A stretch of 64,000 bases of DNA, taken from assembly GCA_949316235.1 (NCBI GenBank), contig OX438742.1, positions 11,717,315-11,781,314 of the forward strand. Reading direction: 5' to 3'. Shown one piece after another: positions 12,801 through 26,528 of the stretch (position 1 is the stretch's first letter; each line of letters begins with the position of its first letter). A program made the translations under genes and the position numbers. The notes under the pieces are model-generated. The model saw only the letters and a list, made by a program, of their open reading frames with translations, did no database searches and had not been told where the DNA came from. Source of the DNA: Oegoconia quadripuncta. Taxonomy: Eukaryota; Arthropoda; Insecta; Lepidoptera; Autostichidae.

Positions 12801-14068
12801 TTGTGTGGTTCTTACCATTTATTATTAAACTTTTTCTGTACATAATAATAAATAAATATTATTGATACATCAATTATCTAGTTCCGAACTAGTCAAGCTA
12901 TGGTTGATAGATAACTGAAAAACACATACCTATTTCTTTAAACAGTCAAGTCGGGATTAGAACAGCAAAAACAGAAAATTTTTGCGTCATCTATAGATTT
13001 CCATTACTTATCTTCAAGCGAATATTATAACGAGATGATTCACTCTTGCGGCCCATTGTCTGTCATAAATATTATATTTAGATAGTACATTCAAAGCAGG
13101 TGCTACAGTTAATATAAGTTGTTTTTGTGTAACGCCAGTGAAACGCCAGCAGCAAGCGGGTATATTTTTAACCTAGTTAAAAGTCTGACCGCGAGGCAAT
13201 ATCCGAGCCTGAAAAGCCGAGACTTAGCTGCCCGATAATGCAGCTACGCCCCCAACACTCGTAGACTACAAATTGTTTGCCTAGACACAAACTGTATAAT
13301 GCAAGCGTGAAGCATTAAAAATATATCTCGTGAAAACATTAGCTTTGTCAAGTTGCGGGCTGCAATTTTTGTCGGAGAAAGTTTTACAGGCTAATCCCAT
13401 CAGTTGGCTCCGAGTAAACGGTGATATATCTACTTATACTTATGTACTATATGTGTAGTTAGCTCTCTATATTATATCACACATATAGACAGGGATTAAG
13501 TAAAATCGTTGGCTAATTATATACCGATGGGTCTTTCTGCAGACGTACCTCTTTCAAACCGTACCAAACCAACGTAAGTGAGCGCACGTGTGAATGAATA
13601 GTCTCGTTATAGCTGTTTGTAGTAACTTACAAACAACATGTGGTTGTTATTTAGTTCTTATTGTTTTAGAAGTGGCGCCGGTAATTTTTATTCGGGGGTA
13701 GGGATGGCTGATCACATAGATCGTTATATTGATATTAATTATAAACACTCCTTGTAAAACTAAAACACTCTACCTACTTGTGTAAAGTATAACTTCGAAG
13801 GGCGTGTAAAGTATTATTTCGGACCCTCGGAAACAGATTTATTATAAAAAGTTCAGTTGCGGAAATAGAATATATGGAAATATCATAAATTGGTTACTTT
13901 AGTTTGGACCGTGCGTTGTGTGAAAGGGATAGACTCTTTAATAACTGTAGTAGAAAGAGAAAAATTAAATGAAGAGCTATTCGAAGTAAGATGTTATCTG
14001 AGGTGAGATATATATACGTAGGTACATTTCATCATCATCATAATAATTCCGCCTTTTTGAATTTTGAA
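9831..14068. other. AT-rich DNA without a supported gene
   Basis: Only one decayed SINE (11.5-11.7 kb) is recognised. A moderately GC-rich patch at 11050-11460 has no open frame. The short open frames here have no recognisable domain. Confidence 0.5.
11545..11725 (+). repeat. Decayed SINE of the family 3/4 group
   Basis: B-box-like gcggtttggaatcccgc, then gtttgtgtgatgaataagta, ttcccgagtcatggatgttt and ctatctagtatccacag. The head is lost. Confidence 0.55.
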
Positions 14069-14399
14069 CGCATCCGTGGCTCAATGTAAACAACATTGGG
14101 TGTATGAATCGGAGGTCGCGGTTTCGATCCCCAGCGGGGTACATGTTTAAGTGCTCGGTTTGGTTGGTGGTAGGGCATTTTAAGTGTCCGCCTGGCTAGC
14201 TACCACCATCTTATCTAAATCTGCCGCCAAGCTGCAATGTTAATGGCATTGTTGTGTTCCGGTTGTCAGAGATAGGATAGCCAGTCCCCCAAATGTGTTG
14301 GGGTTTCCGGGTCAGTACGCTTCCACCTTCGACCTCATCTTTACTTAACATCAGGTGTGATTGAGGTCAAGTACGAACCCGTCGTGCATAAAAAAAAAA
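14069..14399 (+). repeat. SINE family 1, full length
   Basis: Begins catccgtggctcaatgtaaa, with B box tttcgatccccagcgggg, and ends gtgcataaaaaaaaaa. A few substitutions separate it from the 44-47 kb copies. Confidence 0.83.
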
Positions 14400-17300
14400 C
14401 CATAATTTCTATAATTTTAGTAGTCAAACATAATTTGTTATGTACAAAATTTGTTTAGATTGTACCAAATATATGAGGAAGACAGACAGTTTTTAACTAC
14501 CAGAGACGATAGTCGTTTATTCGACAAAATTCAAAAATTTTTATATAATTAGTATTATAATTTTTGTAACGGCAATACATTTTAGTAAGTAGTACATTCT
14601 AGTAAGGGGTGAAATTATTTCTCTAGCAGTTTAATTTATTTCAGTTTGTGGAACCCTCACCGCAAAAAATTAGAAAGTAAAGAAATCTATTCTACTCAAA
14701 CAGAAAATTTAGCCGAAGACAACTCTTCTGACAATACATCTTTAATATACTTTTCCTTTGAATTTTGTAGAAAGACTGCATGGGATACACAACAGCGGAT
14801 AGAGAACTCTAAATACAAATGTTACGAAGTCGCGGAGAACAGTGAGTGTGTAATGTTATTTGTTCACAAAGCATATCAGCGTTAACGTCACATTGACGTA
14901 GAGCTCGTCTTTAGTAGTAAAACGCTCAAGATCCACTAATAATCGCCGCCGCCCCGCTGACAGTGTTTGTGACAGTGTTATTCCCACGTCAAGTATTAGC
15001 AATCGCGCTCCGGATGTCTTCAATAAGTTGTTGATGCGAACATCTAGACATGTGATGTGAAAGATTGTTTTAATACTATAAAAATACCGGCCGAATTTAA
15101 TATGACCCTGTATTTTGTAAATCCCTGACTTATTTTTATGATTAACTGGATTGAGTTGAAGCACGCGATCTTAGTAGAGCCTGTTCAAGTATACACCCTG
15201 CTCTTGAATGCTCCTAATATTGTAGGTTCTTGGAAAGATTGACGCTGGTAGGGCTTGGCCTTGGTTGCCTTCTCTGATCGTATTAAGAATGAAGAGTCAA
15301 ACCGCTTAGTGGGAATGGCAATGGGTGAAAACCACGCCTAGTAACCCAAAAATGGAATGGCGATGGTGGAATATAATTATTACACACTTTCACCAAAATG
15401 CATCGTATAAAAGACTGACTTCTAGTAGATCCTTCTCCAAACACAATGTATGAGATACAATGTATCCGACATTTAAAAATAAACGATTTGATTTAATGTC
15501 AGATAAAGGTGAGGCAGCGTCGTGAAATGATCGCACTATCCCCCCGCTTGATTGATTGCGCACCCTTCTGTCCAATAAATAGTAAATAAAGTAGAGCAAT
15601 TTGTCGGTCTCGCTTAGTTACGATAAAATGATATATTAATAGAGCAGGAAGATGCATCGGTCTTCAGGTTGATGGCTCGGAGCGGACGTGACGCTGGCGC
15701 GGACGTTGCCTCAGATAACTGGAAGAACATATATGAAACAGTAGATGGGAACACTATTTTCGTAAAATTAATATTACAGAAAGTAGCTACATACCTAAAC
15801 AATAATAGTATCCAATTCAAAAACATCGCTAAACTACTAGGAACTAAATAGACTTTATAATTCAATAGAACTTCCTTTCAAAAACAGATTTTGACAGATT
15901 TTACGAGTGCCTATATCCGAGTTTCCTATCTATCATAAACATAATCATAATTCATAGAACAATAAACCTCTTATTCTGATGTATTATGGTTTGACTTTCA
16001 AACTCCGTCAGTAGTAACCCCTTTATCTTTCTAATCTATGACTTATGTAATCGATCGCCATTGAAAATATTGGCGGTAGATATAATGGTGGATGGTATGA
16101 ATAAATAACGGAGATATTGATTAAAATGTTTCAAATTCTTTCGTTGCGTGATTGATTACCTATTGAGATTTAACGTATAAGAATAGATTAGAAGAGATAA
16201 GAATAAATGCCTAATAAATAAATAAGGAAATCTTTGGGGGAGGCCCACAAATCAGAAAAATAATCTACGACGCTTACGTAATACCTAATTTAGCAAACGT
16301 ACGCAAGCGAGCTAAATTGCAATTTTTAGCTTGGTACAGCTAACAGTTGTCCGAATCACATCGGAGGCTCTTCAGATTGAGCTCCTCTCAAAACCAACGC
16401 TGCCGCGCTGTGGCAATTGACATCGCACTGCACTCACCTCAATTCAAAATCAACATGATATCTGTATGGTGTTACCTTCACGTTATCACCTTATGTTGCT
16501 GTTATAGTGTGGTGTTAAAGAAATATAAATATGTTTAATAAGTAACAGATGATCTCATGAAGGTTCAAACTGTTTAACTTTTCATGAACTTCGTGATATA
16601 AATCTCATTACCATTACCTTAATATAACGTGTAGGTGTATGCAGCACTATGTTATTTTAATTAAGACTTCCGACACAAGTGGAAACTCGCTACAATTACG
16701 TATTGCGTCCAAGTTCCTCACTGGTTTCACATTTCGCCAGGAACTACAAAAGTGGCTCTACAACATAATTTTATTGTCTAACTGTCAACATACAGTTTTG
16801 CCGTATAATGTTCGTTCGTGTTCATTTACACCAATATCGTATTATTATTCAATTATTTTTTACAAAAGTTATTTCTCACTAACTTCTAACTTGACAAATT
16901 TAAGATCTACATACTCACTAGCGATAAGTCCTGTGCATGGTGTTAACTTACTTTTGAACTATTGTAGACTTACATATATCACCTTAGAGTAGCACCATAT
17001 GCTTGACATAATCAAATTTATATTTTTACTAACAGCAATTTTGATTTTAATACTCCAATCAATAATGAGAAAACTAAAACCCGACTACGGCTAAAATGAC
17101 AAATATTTTTATAGGCTCTATGTGGGCTAATACAACGACACCTCATTTATCAAAAACCGAAGAATTATTTGCAAGCGGTACGTGTAACATCTTATTGATA
17201 CATATCATCTTATCAGGCGAAAGATTTCCACTGCTGGACAAAGACCTCCCCGAAAGATCTCCACAACGATCGGTCCTGCGCTGCCTGTATCCAGCAGCTT

Positions 17301-18922
17301 CCCACGATAAAGATTGGTAAAGATTGATATACCGTACATATATATTCAACAATCATTTTCGACAACTCTCCTATATAAATAAGGCATTCTTTTGATGCAA
17401 TTGAACTGATAATACCTACTTATTTACCAACATTCAATGGCACAAACAACTTTACCATAATTTGCTAATGCGATTTGTGCTTACCTACGAAGTAAATTGG
17501 GTCGCATGAAATTCTAAATAACTTTGAATATCATCCATAAATATCAGGTCGCTGAAGTGACCTCATGTGTCAATACATATTCCATATTTACACGTGTCCT
17601 GGTAAAGGAGATGTATTAAGATCAATTATGGAATACATTTATACAATATAGCGACCTTAGCTAGAGACGACGGTCTGAACATTTTCGAATAACTTTTGTT
17701 TTTTATTATTTATAAAATGTATTAGCAGTTGTTGGCTCACGGACAATTATCTCTGTGAGTTATAAAAGCTATGTGAGTGGGATACTTAATGTTTCGCGTT
17801 ACGAGAATTCCCTAATATAGGTCTTACCACAGAACAAAAATATAAAAGCAACAGTCACAAAAAAAAGAAACTAGAGGAGGGCCCGGAGTGTAGTCAGGAT
17901 TCTTCGTCGGCCCTTGTGATGTGAAGTAAGAGGGCGCATCGGGTCCAGTGGTGCCTTCATTTGATAGATTAAGACTACTTCTTTTGTATTCTGAGCTTTA
18001 TAAATACACCTTAAATACAAAATGTTTTCAATGGGTACTCGAAACCCAACTATAAATAATATCATTTATTCCAGCAATTTTCGAAAATTCTCAAAAATGG
18101 AATCTAAGCTTATTCTTCAATCTGCTCTTGTCGGTGGAGTAACTACCATGTCTCTCTACTTTCCGCCCTCGTTTTAACCTCTTGGTACGACACGACATTC
18201 ACCTTTTCTTTCACTTGGTCAAAGTAATTACGCCTAGGTCTTCCCCTTCCTCTCTTTCCTTCAATCTTTCCCTCAAAGCTATGTATTATTCGATATTAGC
18301 TTTTAGACTTGTCGAGTGAATGGATTTATGTTATAATTGAAAAGTTATCTTAATTTATCAAGTGTAGATGCGACGGACGTGATGCGCCCTCTTAAACTCA
18401 CTTCCAAGGGCTGACGGAGAATCCATGCAGACTACGCCCCGGGGCTTCTCAACAACAAAGATAAGACAAAAATATAGATGGATAAAAATTTATGCCTTCT
18501 ATCGTATTGACTAGATCCCGCGATGAGAGAGCTAAAGTGATCCAGGCCAGTGTGAGTCTCCTGCAGGCAGAGGACGTGACATTTCGTCTAATGCCATAAA
18601 TACCTACTTTATCTTTGGAAAAGCCCTCTATGTTGATGATAATACACATACATACATAACATCACGACCTATATCCCAAATGGATTATCAGAGATATCTC
18701 AAAATTTCGCGTTTGAGTGTTCCAAATGTTAAAAGTTAATACTTGATCTTTCGAAATAGATAGAAATGTGCACGTGACAGGGGGTGAGCCCATCGCCATT
18801 AAAACGTACAAATCTATAGATGTTTTTTGGTGGAAAGTTCTACAGTCGCCTTTTACTACACCTACGGGAAGAGACGGAAGACCCACGGTTGGTTCTATTC
18901 GTTGTTTTACAAATTAAACAGC
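14400..18922. other. AT-rich DNA without a supported gene
   Basis: Open frames up to 117 codons (16639-16992) occur but have no recognisable motif, atypical composition for protein, and no splice-site support. A LINE-like scrap lies at 17.2 kb. Confidence 0.5.
17205..17325 (-). repeat. Probable LINE 3' fragment, minus strand
   Basis: ccactgctggacaaagacct and gatctccacaacgatcggtc then ctgcgctgcctgtatccag resemble a frequent lepidopteran retro-element end. Single copy here, so the call rests on familiarity. Confidence 0.4.
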
Positions 18923-19020
18923 TATACCGGATGAGTTTTTTTACCGTAAGGAAAAAAATAGGTCACATTAGGTAAGTGAAATAGAAGGTAGTATTGGCAT
19001 AGGTAGTTTTTTTTTCAAAA
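18923..19020 (+). repeat. Single arm of the 31.9-kb MITE family
   Basis: taccggatgagtttttttac followed by ggtaagtgaaatagaagg and a T-run, matching the left arm at 31942 closely. No inverse partner is visible within the next kilobase. Confidence 0.65.
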
Positions 19021-20358
19021 GTATCATCCAATAAAGTGTTAATTTTATACAAAAGTGATACCGTTAAAGTTATCACAAATTCTCATGAAACATTTATAAC
19101 AATGAGAATTTATCAATAAAATGAATTATGGCTTTATCCAGTTAGGTCTAGTTACAATATCTATACAGAAATGTTGCTATTAGCCCTCAACCAGCCAAGT
19201 ATTGGCAGGAAACTTAATATAATTATAGGTACGGACCGGATATCACATCGCCGGCCACACGACGTCCTTTGTCATATAACGGACCGTCATAGAGGCTTTG
19301 TGTATGTCCCGTATGCTGCTGCAATAATCCTGTTATTGGCCTGTGTGGACTATGGACGGATAATGCTCAAAAGCCCGCCTAACCGTGTACTAAGTGGAAG
19401 ATTCCCAGCACGCTTCCAGGTGTGTGTTCAGAGTATTATCAAGGGATCTTCCTGCGCTACCTTTTCAATAAAATACTATCTCTATTTGGTAATTTACCTG
19501 TATAGTTTAAAGTGCTGATAAATTCAGCTGCTTGATTTAGGAAGGAGTATAGCTAGCCTGGCGAACATTTAAATAGCCAAGTGCGGGTCGAATTCGCACG
19601 CCTATTAGGCGTGTGGGTAACTTTTGACGTTTGACGTAACAATGAACCTTTATAGTTTTCGCCATATCCATCTGTCTGTCCGAGTCTTAGCTCAGATGCT
19701 CTTAGTACTAGACGGCTGTACTTTGGCATGGGTATACATATTAATCACCCCGACAAAGTGGTAAAATAAAATATTGAAAAATTTAGAGGTTATAATTTTT
19801 TTAGGGTTGAAAGTTCCCCTGAACGCTAAACGCTAACCGTTGGATACCTACGTGAAAAAATTCACGACAGTAGTATGTATAATGCAGTTAAAAGTAAAAC
19901 TATTAATGGTAAGTAGGTTTTACAAGTAATAGTCGAAAAACATAAAATGTACTTTTCATTGAAAATATTTATCAAGCAAACAAAAAGCTCCCTTCTAAGT
20001 CCGCATATTGTGAGACAAGTAAGGAACCCGAAACTGAGCGTGGGCGTTTTTATTATTTGATCAAATTTTTACTACAACAACACGCAATCTTGCATTGGCT
20101 GCTTCTTTACTGTTGTGATAGAGCAGATGGATTGTTTGAATTATGCCTCTTGTGTTTTGAACTCTTTCACTACGGAACCATAAAATACTCAAGTTTTAAG
20201 AAGCTTAACAAGATACTCTCACAATTATTGTGTACAAGATTGTTATGCTTGAATGAAAATAAATATTTTGAATTTGAACTCTCGTCATTGTCAACACATC
20301 AGCCTAAGGGCCTGGATTCAGTAACTCCCCGCGACCTTTATCAAGTCATAAATAAATA

Positions 20359-20572
20359 AATATTTCAGACACTTACACCAATCATCGAGTCCCAAACTAA
20401 GCAAAGCTTGTGCTATGGATACTATATAACGGATAAACATACATAAATATTTATATAAACATCCATGACTCGGGAATAAATGTTCGTATTCATCACACAA
20501 ACATTTACAACTCGCCGGATTCGAACCCGCAGCCGTTGATTCGTCACTATCCACTACACAAATCGGTCGTCA
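20359..20572 (-). repeat. SINE family 3, minus strand
   Basis: Minus-strand head: A box near gtgtagtggatagtgacg, B box gcgggttcgaatcc. The body includes gtcatggatgtttatataa and the end is tagtttgggactcgatgatt, then an (aaat)n-like tail. About 215 bp. Confidence 0.8.
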
Positions 20573-22158
20573 AACCCACCCAGATTAAAGCCCTACGCTG
20601 CGCATACCGATGGGTGGTCTCCACTCTAAAACGTGTATGCTCCGCCGGCAATCATTTCTACGCGCCATGTGGACTGTCCACTGCCATTTCAATAAAATAC
20701 TAGTATAGAAACAGAACCAACCCATTTCCTGACGTGAGTATGGTACAAGGCGACCATAAGGGACTGATTTTGATACCTTGGGCCAGTGATGACCAGCTGC
20801 GTCACTGGCCTAAAATTCTCAAATCCTACGTTCGACTCACTTGTCCAGCCTTACGGTTAAGGCCCCTAAAATATTCTGCTAGCAACCAAGTAGGAACTAA
20901 ATATGCGTATATGCCTCTTCTTTTAACATTAAAATTATGACAACAGGAGGCGGTTTTATTTTAGATTTATTAAATAAAATTGATCAATTTTATTCGTCAC
21001 AGTTTGATGTTCCAATTTGCAGCTGCCTCTGGCACGTGCTGTTACTAAAACTAATTTAAAATTTTAATGAAAACGCCGCCCTGTCCGACCGACGTCATTC
21101 GCCTTACAAAAGAGTATTCGATTTAAATTTAAACACAATACCAGTACTTTGATTATGTGTTCAGTTCAGAATCATTCAGTTTTATATTTTTAAGCCCCTA
21201 TGCAAGAGATGCAAATTTTCTCAATAATTGGAACCCAAAAAATGCCAAACAACTAACTACAGAAAGTGGGGTCGAATATGTGTCATCAGCTCTGTTCTGT
21301 CACATCATACTTACAATGTCACCTGCACTGGCGCGATAAACGTTTATGCACGCGAAATAATATTTGTCCTGTTCATTCGTTTGGACGAAATTCGCGTCTC
21401 GCGCGACACTCGATGTCATGCTACGTGGGCTGGTACCTATTCAACATATCCCCATATCTTATGTGGAGCAAATTGCGCCATGGGAGAGGTTTACGTTCAG
21501 TTTTTTTAGCCTGTCGATTTGATGCAACACAGTAGGATTAGTACCCAATGACGGCACGTATACCATCAACTTGTAAGTATTGCATTACCAATTTTTATAC
21601 AATTGAAGTGGGACTGCCTACCTGGAGACTATGTCTTTTCAATAATTTGTCACAGTCGGTCATCTGTTTTCTATAGAGAAAAAATATTTGCGGCCAATCT
21701 CATTTTTGTAAGATGGTTATAACGTTATAGGTACATGCGTATGTATATGCCCCGTGGTCCATGAATGCGCTTACTGTTTATAAACACTAGCATATAATGG
21801 AAAAATGGCTAAGTAAAGAAAAATACATGAGTATAGGACCAACAAGCTAGCCAGTCGCCAACACTTTGCTTTGTTCTTGAAAAATGATGAAAATTTCATC
21901 GAAAACTGCTTTGGATTTTCTAAAGACGTTCTCATTTCACGGTTATTTGCCCGTCGTCGCTAGGAAATATTGTGGGTGGGTTCTCTCGTAGCCTCGCTGC
22001 CCCGTGCCAGGTGTGTCAAGTTTTGTTTCAATATTTTTGACATGAATAAAATTTGATTTGTTGCTTCGTGAATTTATAGAGCTACAGGGTTCCTTTAAAC
22101 TGTTAAAATAAAAATACGAGATATAACCGTACTCGCGCGTATTGACAGTAGGGAACGA

Positions 22159-22176
22159 GTACGAGTATACTCGTAC
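22159..22176. repeat. Perfect 18-bp palindrome
   Basis: gtacgagtatactcgtac is its own reverse complement. Confidence 0.95.
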
Positions 22177-22337
22177 AATTAGTTGAAATGGTGCGATTTG
22201 GGATCAAATTTATAAAAAAAAATATACTAAGTATGTGGAGTACTTCACTAGAAATTTTGTTTATTATTTAGATCATTATAGGTAATTATTATCTGCATGT
22301 AAAAGTCTTCTGCCCTTATGTGCTGAAGATGTAATCT

Positions 22338-22541
22338 TCCTCAATCACACCAGATGTTAAGTAAAGATGAGGTCGAAGGTGGAAGTGTTATCTGTTTGGC
22401 GACAGTAAATCTAATCTATCCAGGCGGAAATTTAATATGTTAACCAATCAAACCAGTACCAAACATGTACCCCGCTGGGGATCGAACCCCGGCCTCCGAA
22501 TCGTAAAACCTATGTTGTTTACATTCAGCCACGGAGGCGGA
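22338..22541 (-). repeat. SINE family 1, minus strand, internally deleted
   Basis: Tail (ctcaatcacaccagatgtt) at left and head with B box (ggggatcgaacccc) and agccacggaggcgg at right. Roughly 130 bp of the centre is lost. Confidence 0.75.
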
Positions 22542-22839
22542 TTTAACCGTTGAATTCTTATCACTCATCGGAATTCAAAAAATGAGATTTAATCTACTTA
22601 TTCGGTCTTCCCCTGCTCTTACCTACGTACCCGTAAGTTTGGTAATGTAAAGGCAAACCCTCATTGTTTTATTCACTGACTCATCATCATCGCCCGACTT
22701 TATATTGCACCTACTTATCGTTTAAGAAATTCCAGAAATCCATTCCCTAAGGTTGTAAAATGGGGAATGAACGTTTATGAACGAATGAATTTGGTCATTT
22801 TAAAAGTTAGAGACAGGTATAGATTGGCATATTGACAAC

Positions 22840-22992
22840 AGATTCGTGTAGTGGATAGTGACCCTATCTGGAAAACCAACGGTTGCGGGTTCGAACACCG
22901 CGAGGGGTAAATGTTTATGAAATCAATCTCACCTGATGTTAAGTGAAGATGAGGTCGAAGGTGGAATTGAACCGGAAACCCATATTTAAACT
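22840..22992. repeat. Composite: family 3 SINE head (+) abutting family 1 SINE tail (-)
   Basis: 22840-22915 carries a family 3 head with A box (tgtagtggatagtgacc) and B box (gcgggttcgaacaccg) on the plus strand. It runs directly into the minus-strand end of family 1 (ctcacctgatgttaagtgaa, to about 22992). Either a truncated SINE inserted into another, or a rearrangement joined them. Confidence 0.6.
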
Positions 22993-23050
22993 ATTGGTTT
23001 GAAACTGACTATGTCATGTTTCAAGGGGTTTATTAGGGAATTATATATAT

Positions 23051-23133
23051 TTTTTTTTATGCACAACGGGTTGGTACTTGACCTCAATCACACCTGATGT
23101 TAAGTGAAGATGAGGTCGAAGGTGGAAGCGTAT
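23051..23133 (-). repeat. SINE family 1, 3' fragment
   Basis: Poly(T) followed by atgcacaacgggttggtact and ctcaatcacacctgatgtt, to ggtggaagcgta. Only the last 80 bp of the element is present. Confidence 0.75.
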
Positions 23134-23574
23134 TTGTACGGCACTTCGTTATTTTTGTAATTAAAATAATGAAACTGACATTTATCATTTTGTAAGAAAC
23201 AGAATGACTTGAATGAGTTTTTGAGAAACCGATGCGGTCCTAGAACATGTAGATCCATACTGCGAGTGTCCGAAACTTGTATTGTGGTGACTGGTGTTAT
23301 TTTAGGAGTTCCCCTTACGTTCTTGCTACTCGTTTCTAATTCTGCCTCTTGTGTTGAGTGCTACACGTTGATTTTAGCAAACTAGTCTTGCAGCTAGTTC
23401 TGTTTCTGTTCATTCACTTTTGTTGCCGTGATCTCAGAGACGAACACTTTAAAGAGTTCATGAGTGCTTTTAAACCTTTTTCCCTCTGGTGTTTCTCTTG
23501 TCTAGTCCTTGCCGCTTTTTACGACTGGTCGGCGTAATTTGCAAATAGACAAACGACCAACATGATGGCTTCCC

Positions 23575-23630
23575 AACATAAATAAAATAAATAAAAATAA
23601 AAAATAAAATAAATAAATATAAATATCTTT
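23575..23630. repeat. Low-complexity (AAATA)n stretch
   Basis: aaataaaataaataaaaata and similar, directly before the family 4 SINE. It is probably the SINE tail expanded (minus-strand element would have T-rich on the other strand), or an independent microsatellite. Confidence 0.7.
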
Positions 23631-23634
23631 GCAC

Positions 23635-23876
23635 ATACACACAGCCCCATCTAGTTCCACACTAAGCAACTAGGCTTGTACTTGTAGATACCGGATGGTT
23701 GATAAACTACACAAATACTTTTTTTTTTTGTAAATTAAGACACATATAAATGAAAAACATCCATAACTCGGGAACACATGTCTGTATTCATCATACAAAC
23801 ATATGCCCTTAGCGGGATTCCGCGACCTTTTGGTATAGCAGCAGAATTTCTAACCACTACACCAAACAGGTCGTCA
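23635..23876 (-). repeat. SINE family 4, minus strand
   Basis: Matches the copy at 366-602 over most of its length: cacatacacacagccccatc, aactaggcttgtacttg, catccataactcgggaacac and accaaacaggtcgtc. The B box has a deletion (gcgggattccgcgacc). Confidence 0.72.
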
Positions 23877-23933
23877 ATAAATAATATGCCAATGTTCTAT
23901 AACGATTATAATTAGAGAAGGGTTGTCTCGGTC

Positions 23934-24060
23934 GCGCTACGCAGGTGCAAAAAATTCAGGGAGATGTGGCGCTTCTCTAATGATGACAAGTGCGACTGCG
24001 GCATCACGCAATCTATGACGCTTTTATTGCCGTTCCAGTTTCTTGCACAGAGAAGGACCT
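23934..24060 (+). mobile_element. LINE ORF2 C-terminal remnant
   Basis: The frame around 23934-24050 reads LRRCKKFREMWRFSNDDKCD then CGITQSMTLLLPFQF. This follows the pattern R...K....W....D..C.CG..Q....HLL..C found downstream of the reverse transcriptase in many non-LTR retrotransposons. His and the final Cys are mutated. A longer open frame continues to 24231 but with no recognisable domain. Confidence 0.5.
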
Positions 24061-24233
24061 TTTTGAGGCAAACCAAAGAGCCACGAGGTTGCACTTTTGG
24101 TCATAATAATTTTTGCTATGGTCTCGAAAAGAACAAAGAAGAGAAGGGTTCAAACCTGATCCATGATTTATTCAATCATGACTTAATTCTGCTCGATCAT
24201 CCTAGTGCAGGCGCACGTACCATAACAAAGTGA

Positions 24234-26528
24234 TGTGGTGATAGTTCGAAATCGAACTTAAATTTGCGCTCATTCAATTACCTAGATAACAGAAATACTC
24301 CTTTTATTGTAAACCAAAAACCATTATAGTTTAATGTTCACATAAAAAAAGTTGTAGCCCAATGATGTCTCATAATAACGCGGCAAAAACAAGGTGTGAT
24401 GCCGGCTATAAATATTAAATTTGCCGTATTCCGCGAGTTGGGCCGCTAACACATCTGGTACGTACACTAACCGCGGCTTTAAAAATTCAGAGACGCGTTA
24501 TCTTCGTGCCAAGCCTTTGTCCTGTATCCGATCGGTGCTTTGCACAGAATAAAGTCCGTCAGTGGAAACTAAACAAAGTGCAGCTACAGGCTGTTCTTAT
24601 TATGGCCCTGTCTACAGCTGCGCGTCGTACATAGTACAGGGTTGATCGTACAGATTCATTAGAATGGTAACACTTTTAATGGAAGGAGAGTATTCAATTA
24701 AGTATTCGAAAATCTTCTTACTGCAAAAACTAGCCATTTTGTTCGTAAAATATTTCTACTATGGGGTCAACTTAGCGTCAGGTTGTGTAAAAGTCCTCAC
24801 AAATATTCTTTAGCACTTTAATTTCACCTTTTAAAAAAATGTATAAAATAAGAACATTATTTCGAGCGGCATTGAGTCGGAACACTAAACGTTCTTTTTT
24901 ACTTTGAAGGCGGAAGAGAGTTACCTAACTTTTGTAAAGTATAAAAGCCGTAGCATGAAGAATATTAAAGGAATCTGAGGTACGAGTGAGTGTATGTCCC
25001 TATTGCAATCGTAGAAAGTCATACATACCTAATGGTTTGAAAGGAGGAGAAAAAGAAATAAAACTTTCAACATGATTTTAAATTTAGTACAACATAGGTA
25101 TGTTGTATTAAATTTTATTTAACATATCATCCCACAGACCGAACCAGGAATTCCGATAGATTAATTAATATTATTAGTGGGTTGCATAAGGGTTCGCGAA
25201 ATTTAGAAAATCATACTGAAACCCTATCTGAGATATATACAAGGTAATTTGGAAAGCCAATAAACATCATATCACAGAGGTCCGGGAATATAACCTGAAC
25301 CTCGCACGTACCATATTAAATCACAACGATAATAATTTTTAAAATGCAAATTCGCGGTTCACCACGCATATTTTGTAAGATCCTGATTATTAAATTGAGA
25401 GAAAGTCTCCATCGCTAATCATGTAATCGAATCGTCATGGACATTTTCGTCTCGGAAAGTCATACACGTTCAATTAATAGTTTATATACTTAAATTTTAC
25501 TTCCTGCCTGAACATAAAGGTTAACCACATTGATTCGATACGCCTCTAGCCACTTGAACCGAAGCTTCCATAACAAACTTTCGTCCGAGACACCAGTGAG
25601 TCAGGACTTTCTAAGACAATGCTAACCCACATTACTGCCTCGTCTGTACTGTCGTGTTGTTTAAGCTAAAGTGAGAGTGCATACGGCTAGACTAACATTT
25701 TATGTAGGTAGTGCTAGCCGCTAACTACAGTACAAAAGAAAACGTTTCTGAAAATCGTCATTTGTAAAGAATCCTCAACAAGGAGTCAAATGAAATGAGC
25801 ATACATGGAGACACATTTTGAATAGGCAATAGGCATAGTTATTCGTTGAGAACCTTAAAATTTTAGAATTTGAGTTTTCGCATTTGAGAGCATGAACATT
25901 TGAAAATATGATCTCCTGATTTTCTTTTCACATCACTTAGAACATCAACGCCGAGGGGAGGCTCAGTCCAGATATTTCTAATATAGGTACTGTTCTTGAG
26001 AATAAACTCTGTTAAATTATATATCTACATAGTAGATTGTAGTATGGTTGCGTTGAGCAGTAGGTGATTTATAATTGCATTGCGTGTTGTTTGGAATGAA
26101 GTGAGTGACAAATAGACGATGCGTTACTTTAATGAGGAGGTGGAATTGCTTGTATGTGAGTAACATCATTCTCAGCTGTAATATCATACACACACCGGAT
26201 AGGGTTTGTCCTGTGTCTGTACACAGGACAAACATAAACGAAGTAAGAAAGACGGAAAGTTGATGAAGAATTTCTAAAGCCAGTACTTAGTTGTCCCGCC
26301 GCGCTATCTCGAACTTCCTCCGACCAGTCGTTCAGGAACTTATTACTGCGGCCACCAACTCCGCTTACTTAAAGGTAGTAAAATTTTATTACAAAAAGGA
26401 TATGGATTAAAATAAATATGGAACGTTACAATTAAATATAAACTCTCCACCGACAAGTGCATGGCTCTTAAATAAGATGATGATGATAATTAAAATACAA
26501 AATAGGGAAAAGATAAACTATAATAATA
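24234..26528. other. No gene or repeat recognised
   Basis: AT-rich sequence with no frame, SINE box, or inverted repeat I could support. Confidence 0.5.

Larger units (their letters stand above)
19021..22337. other. Mostly unassigned DNA with one SINE
   Basis: 19171-19518 is open for 115 codons without a known domain. 19570-19800 (aagtgcgggtcgaattcgca) resembles a common lepidopteran repeat. Two overlapping frames at 21.2-21.5 kb are also unassigned. Confidence 0.4.

Noticed and set aside
16639..16992. Open frame of 117 codons on the plus strand
   Set aside because: No known motif, very rich in Ile, Leu, Ser and Tyr as expected for AT-rich chance frames, no splice or poly(A) support.
19171..19518. 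Open frame of 115 codons on the plus strand
   Set aside because: No recognisable domain and no neighbouring splice sites that would extend it; kept only as a note in the region entry.
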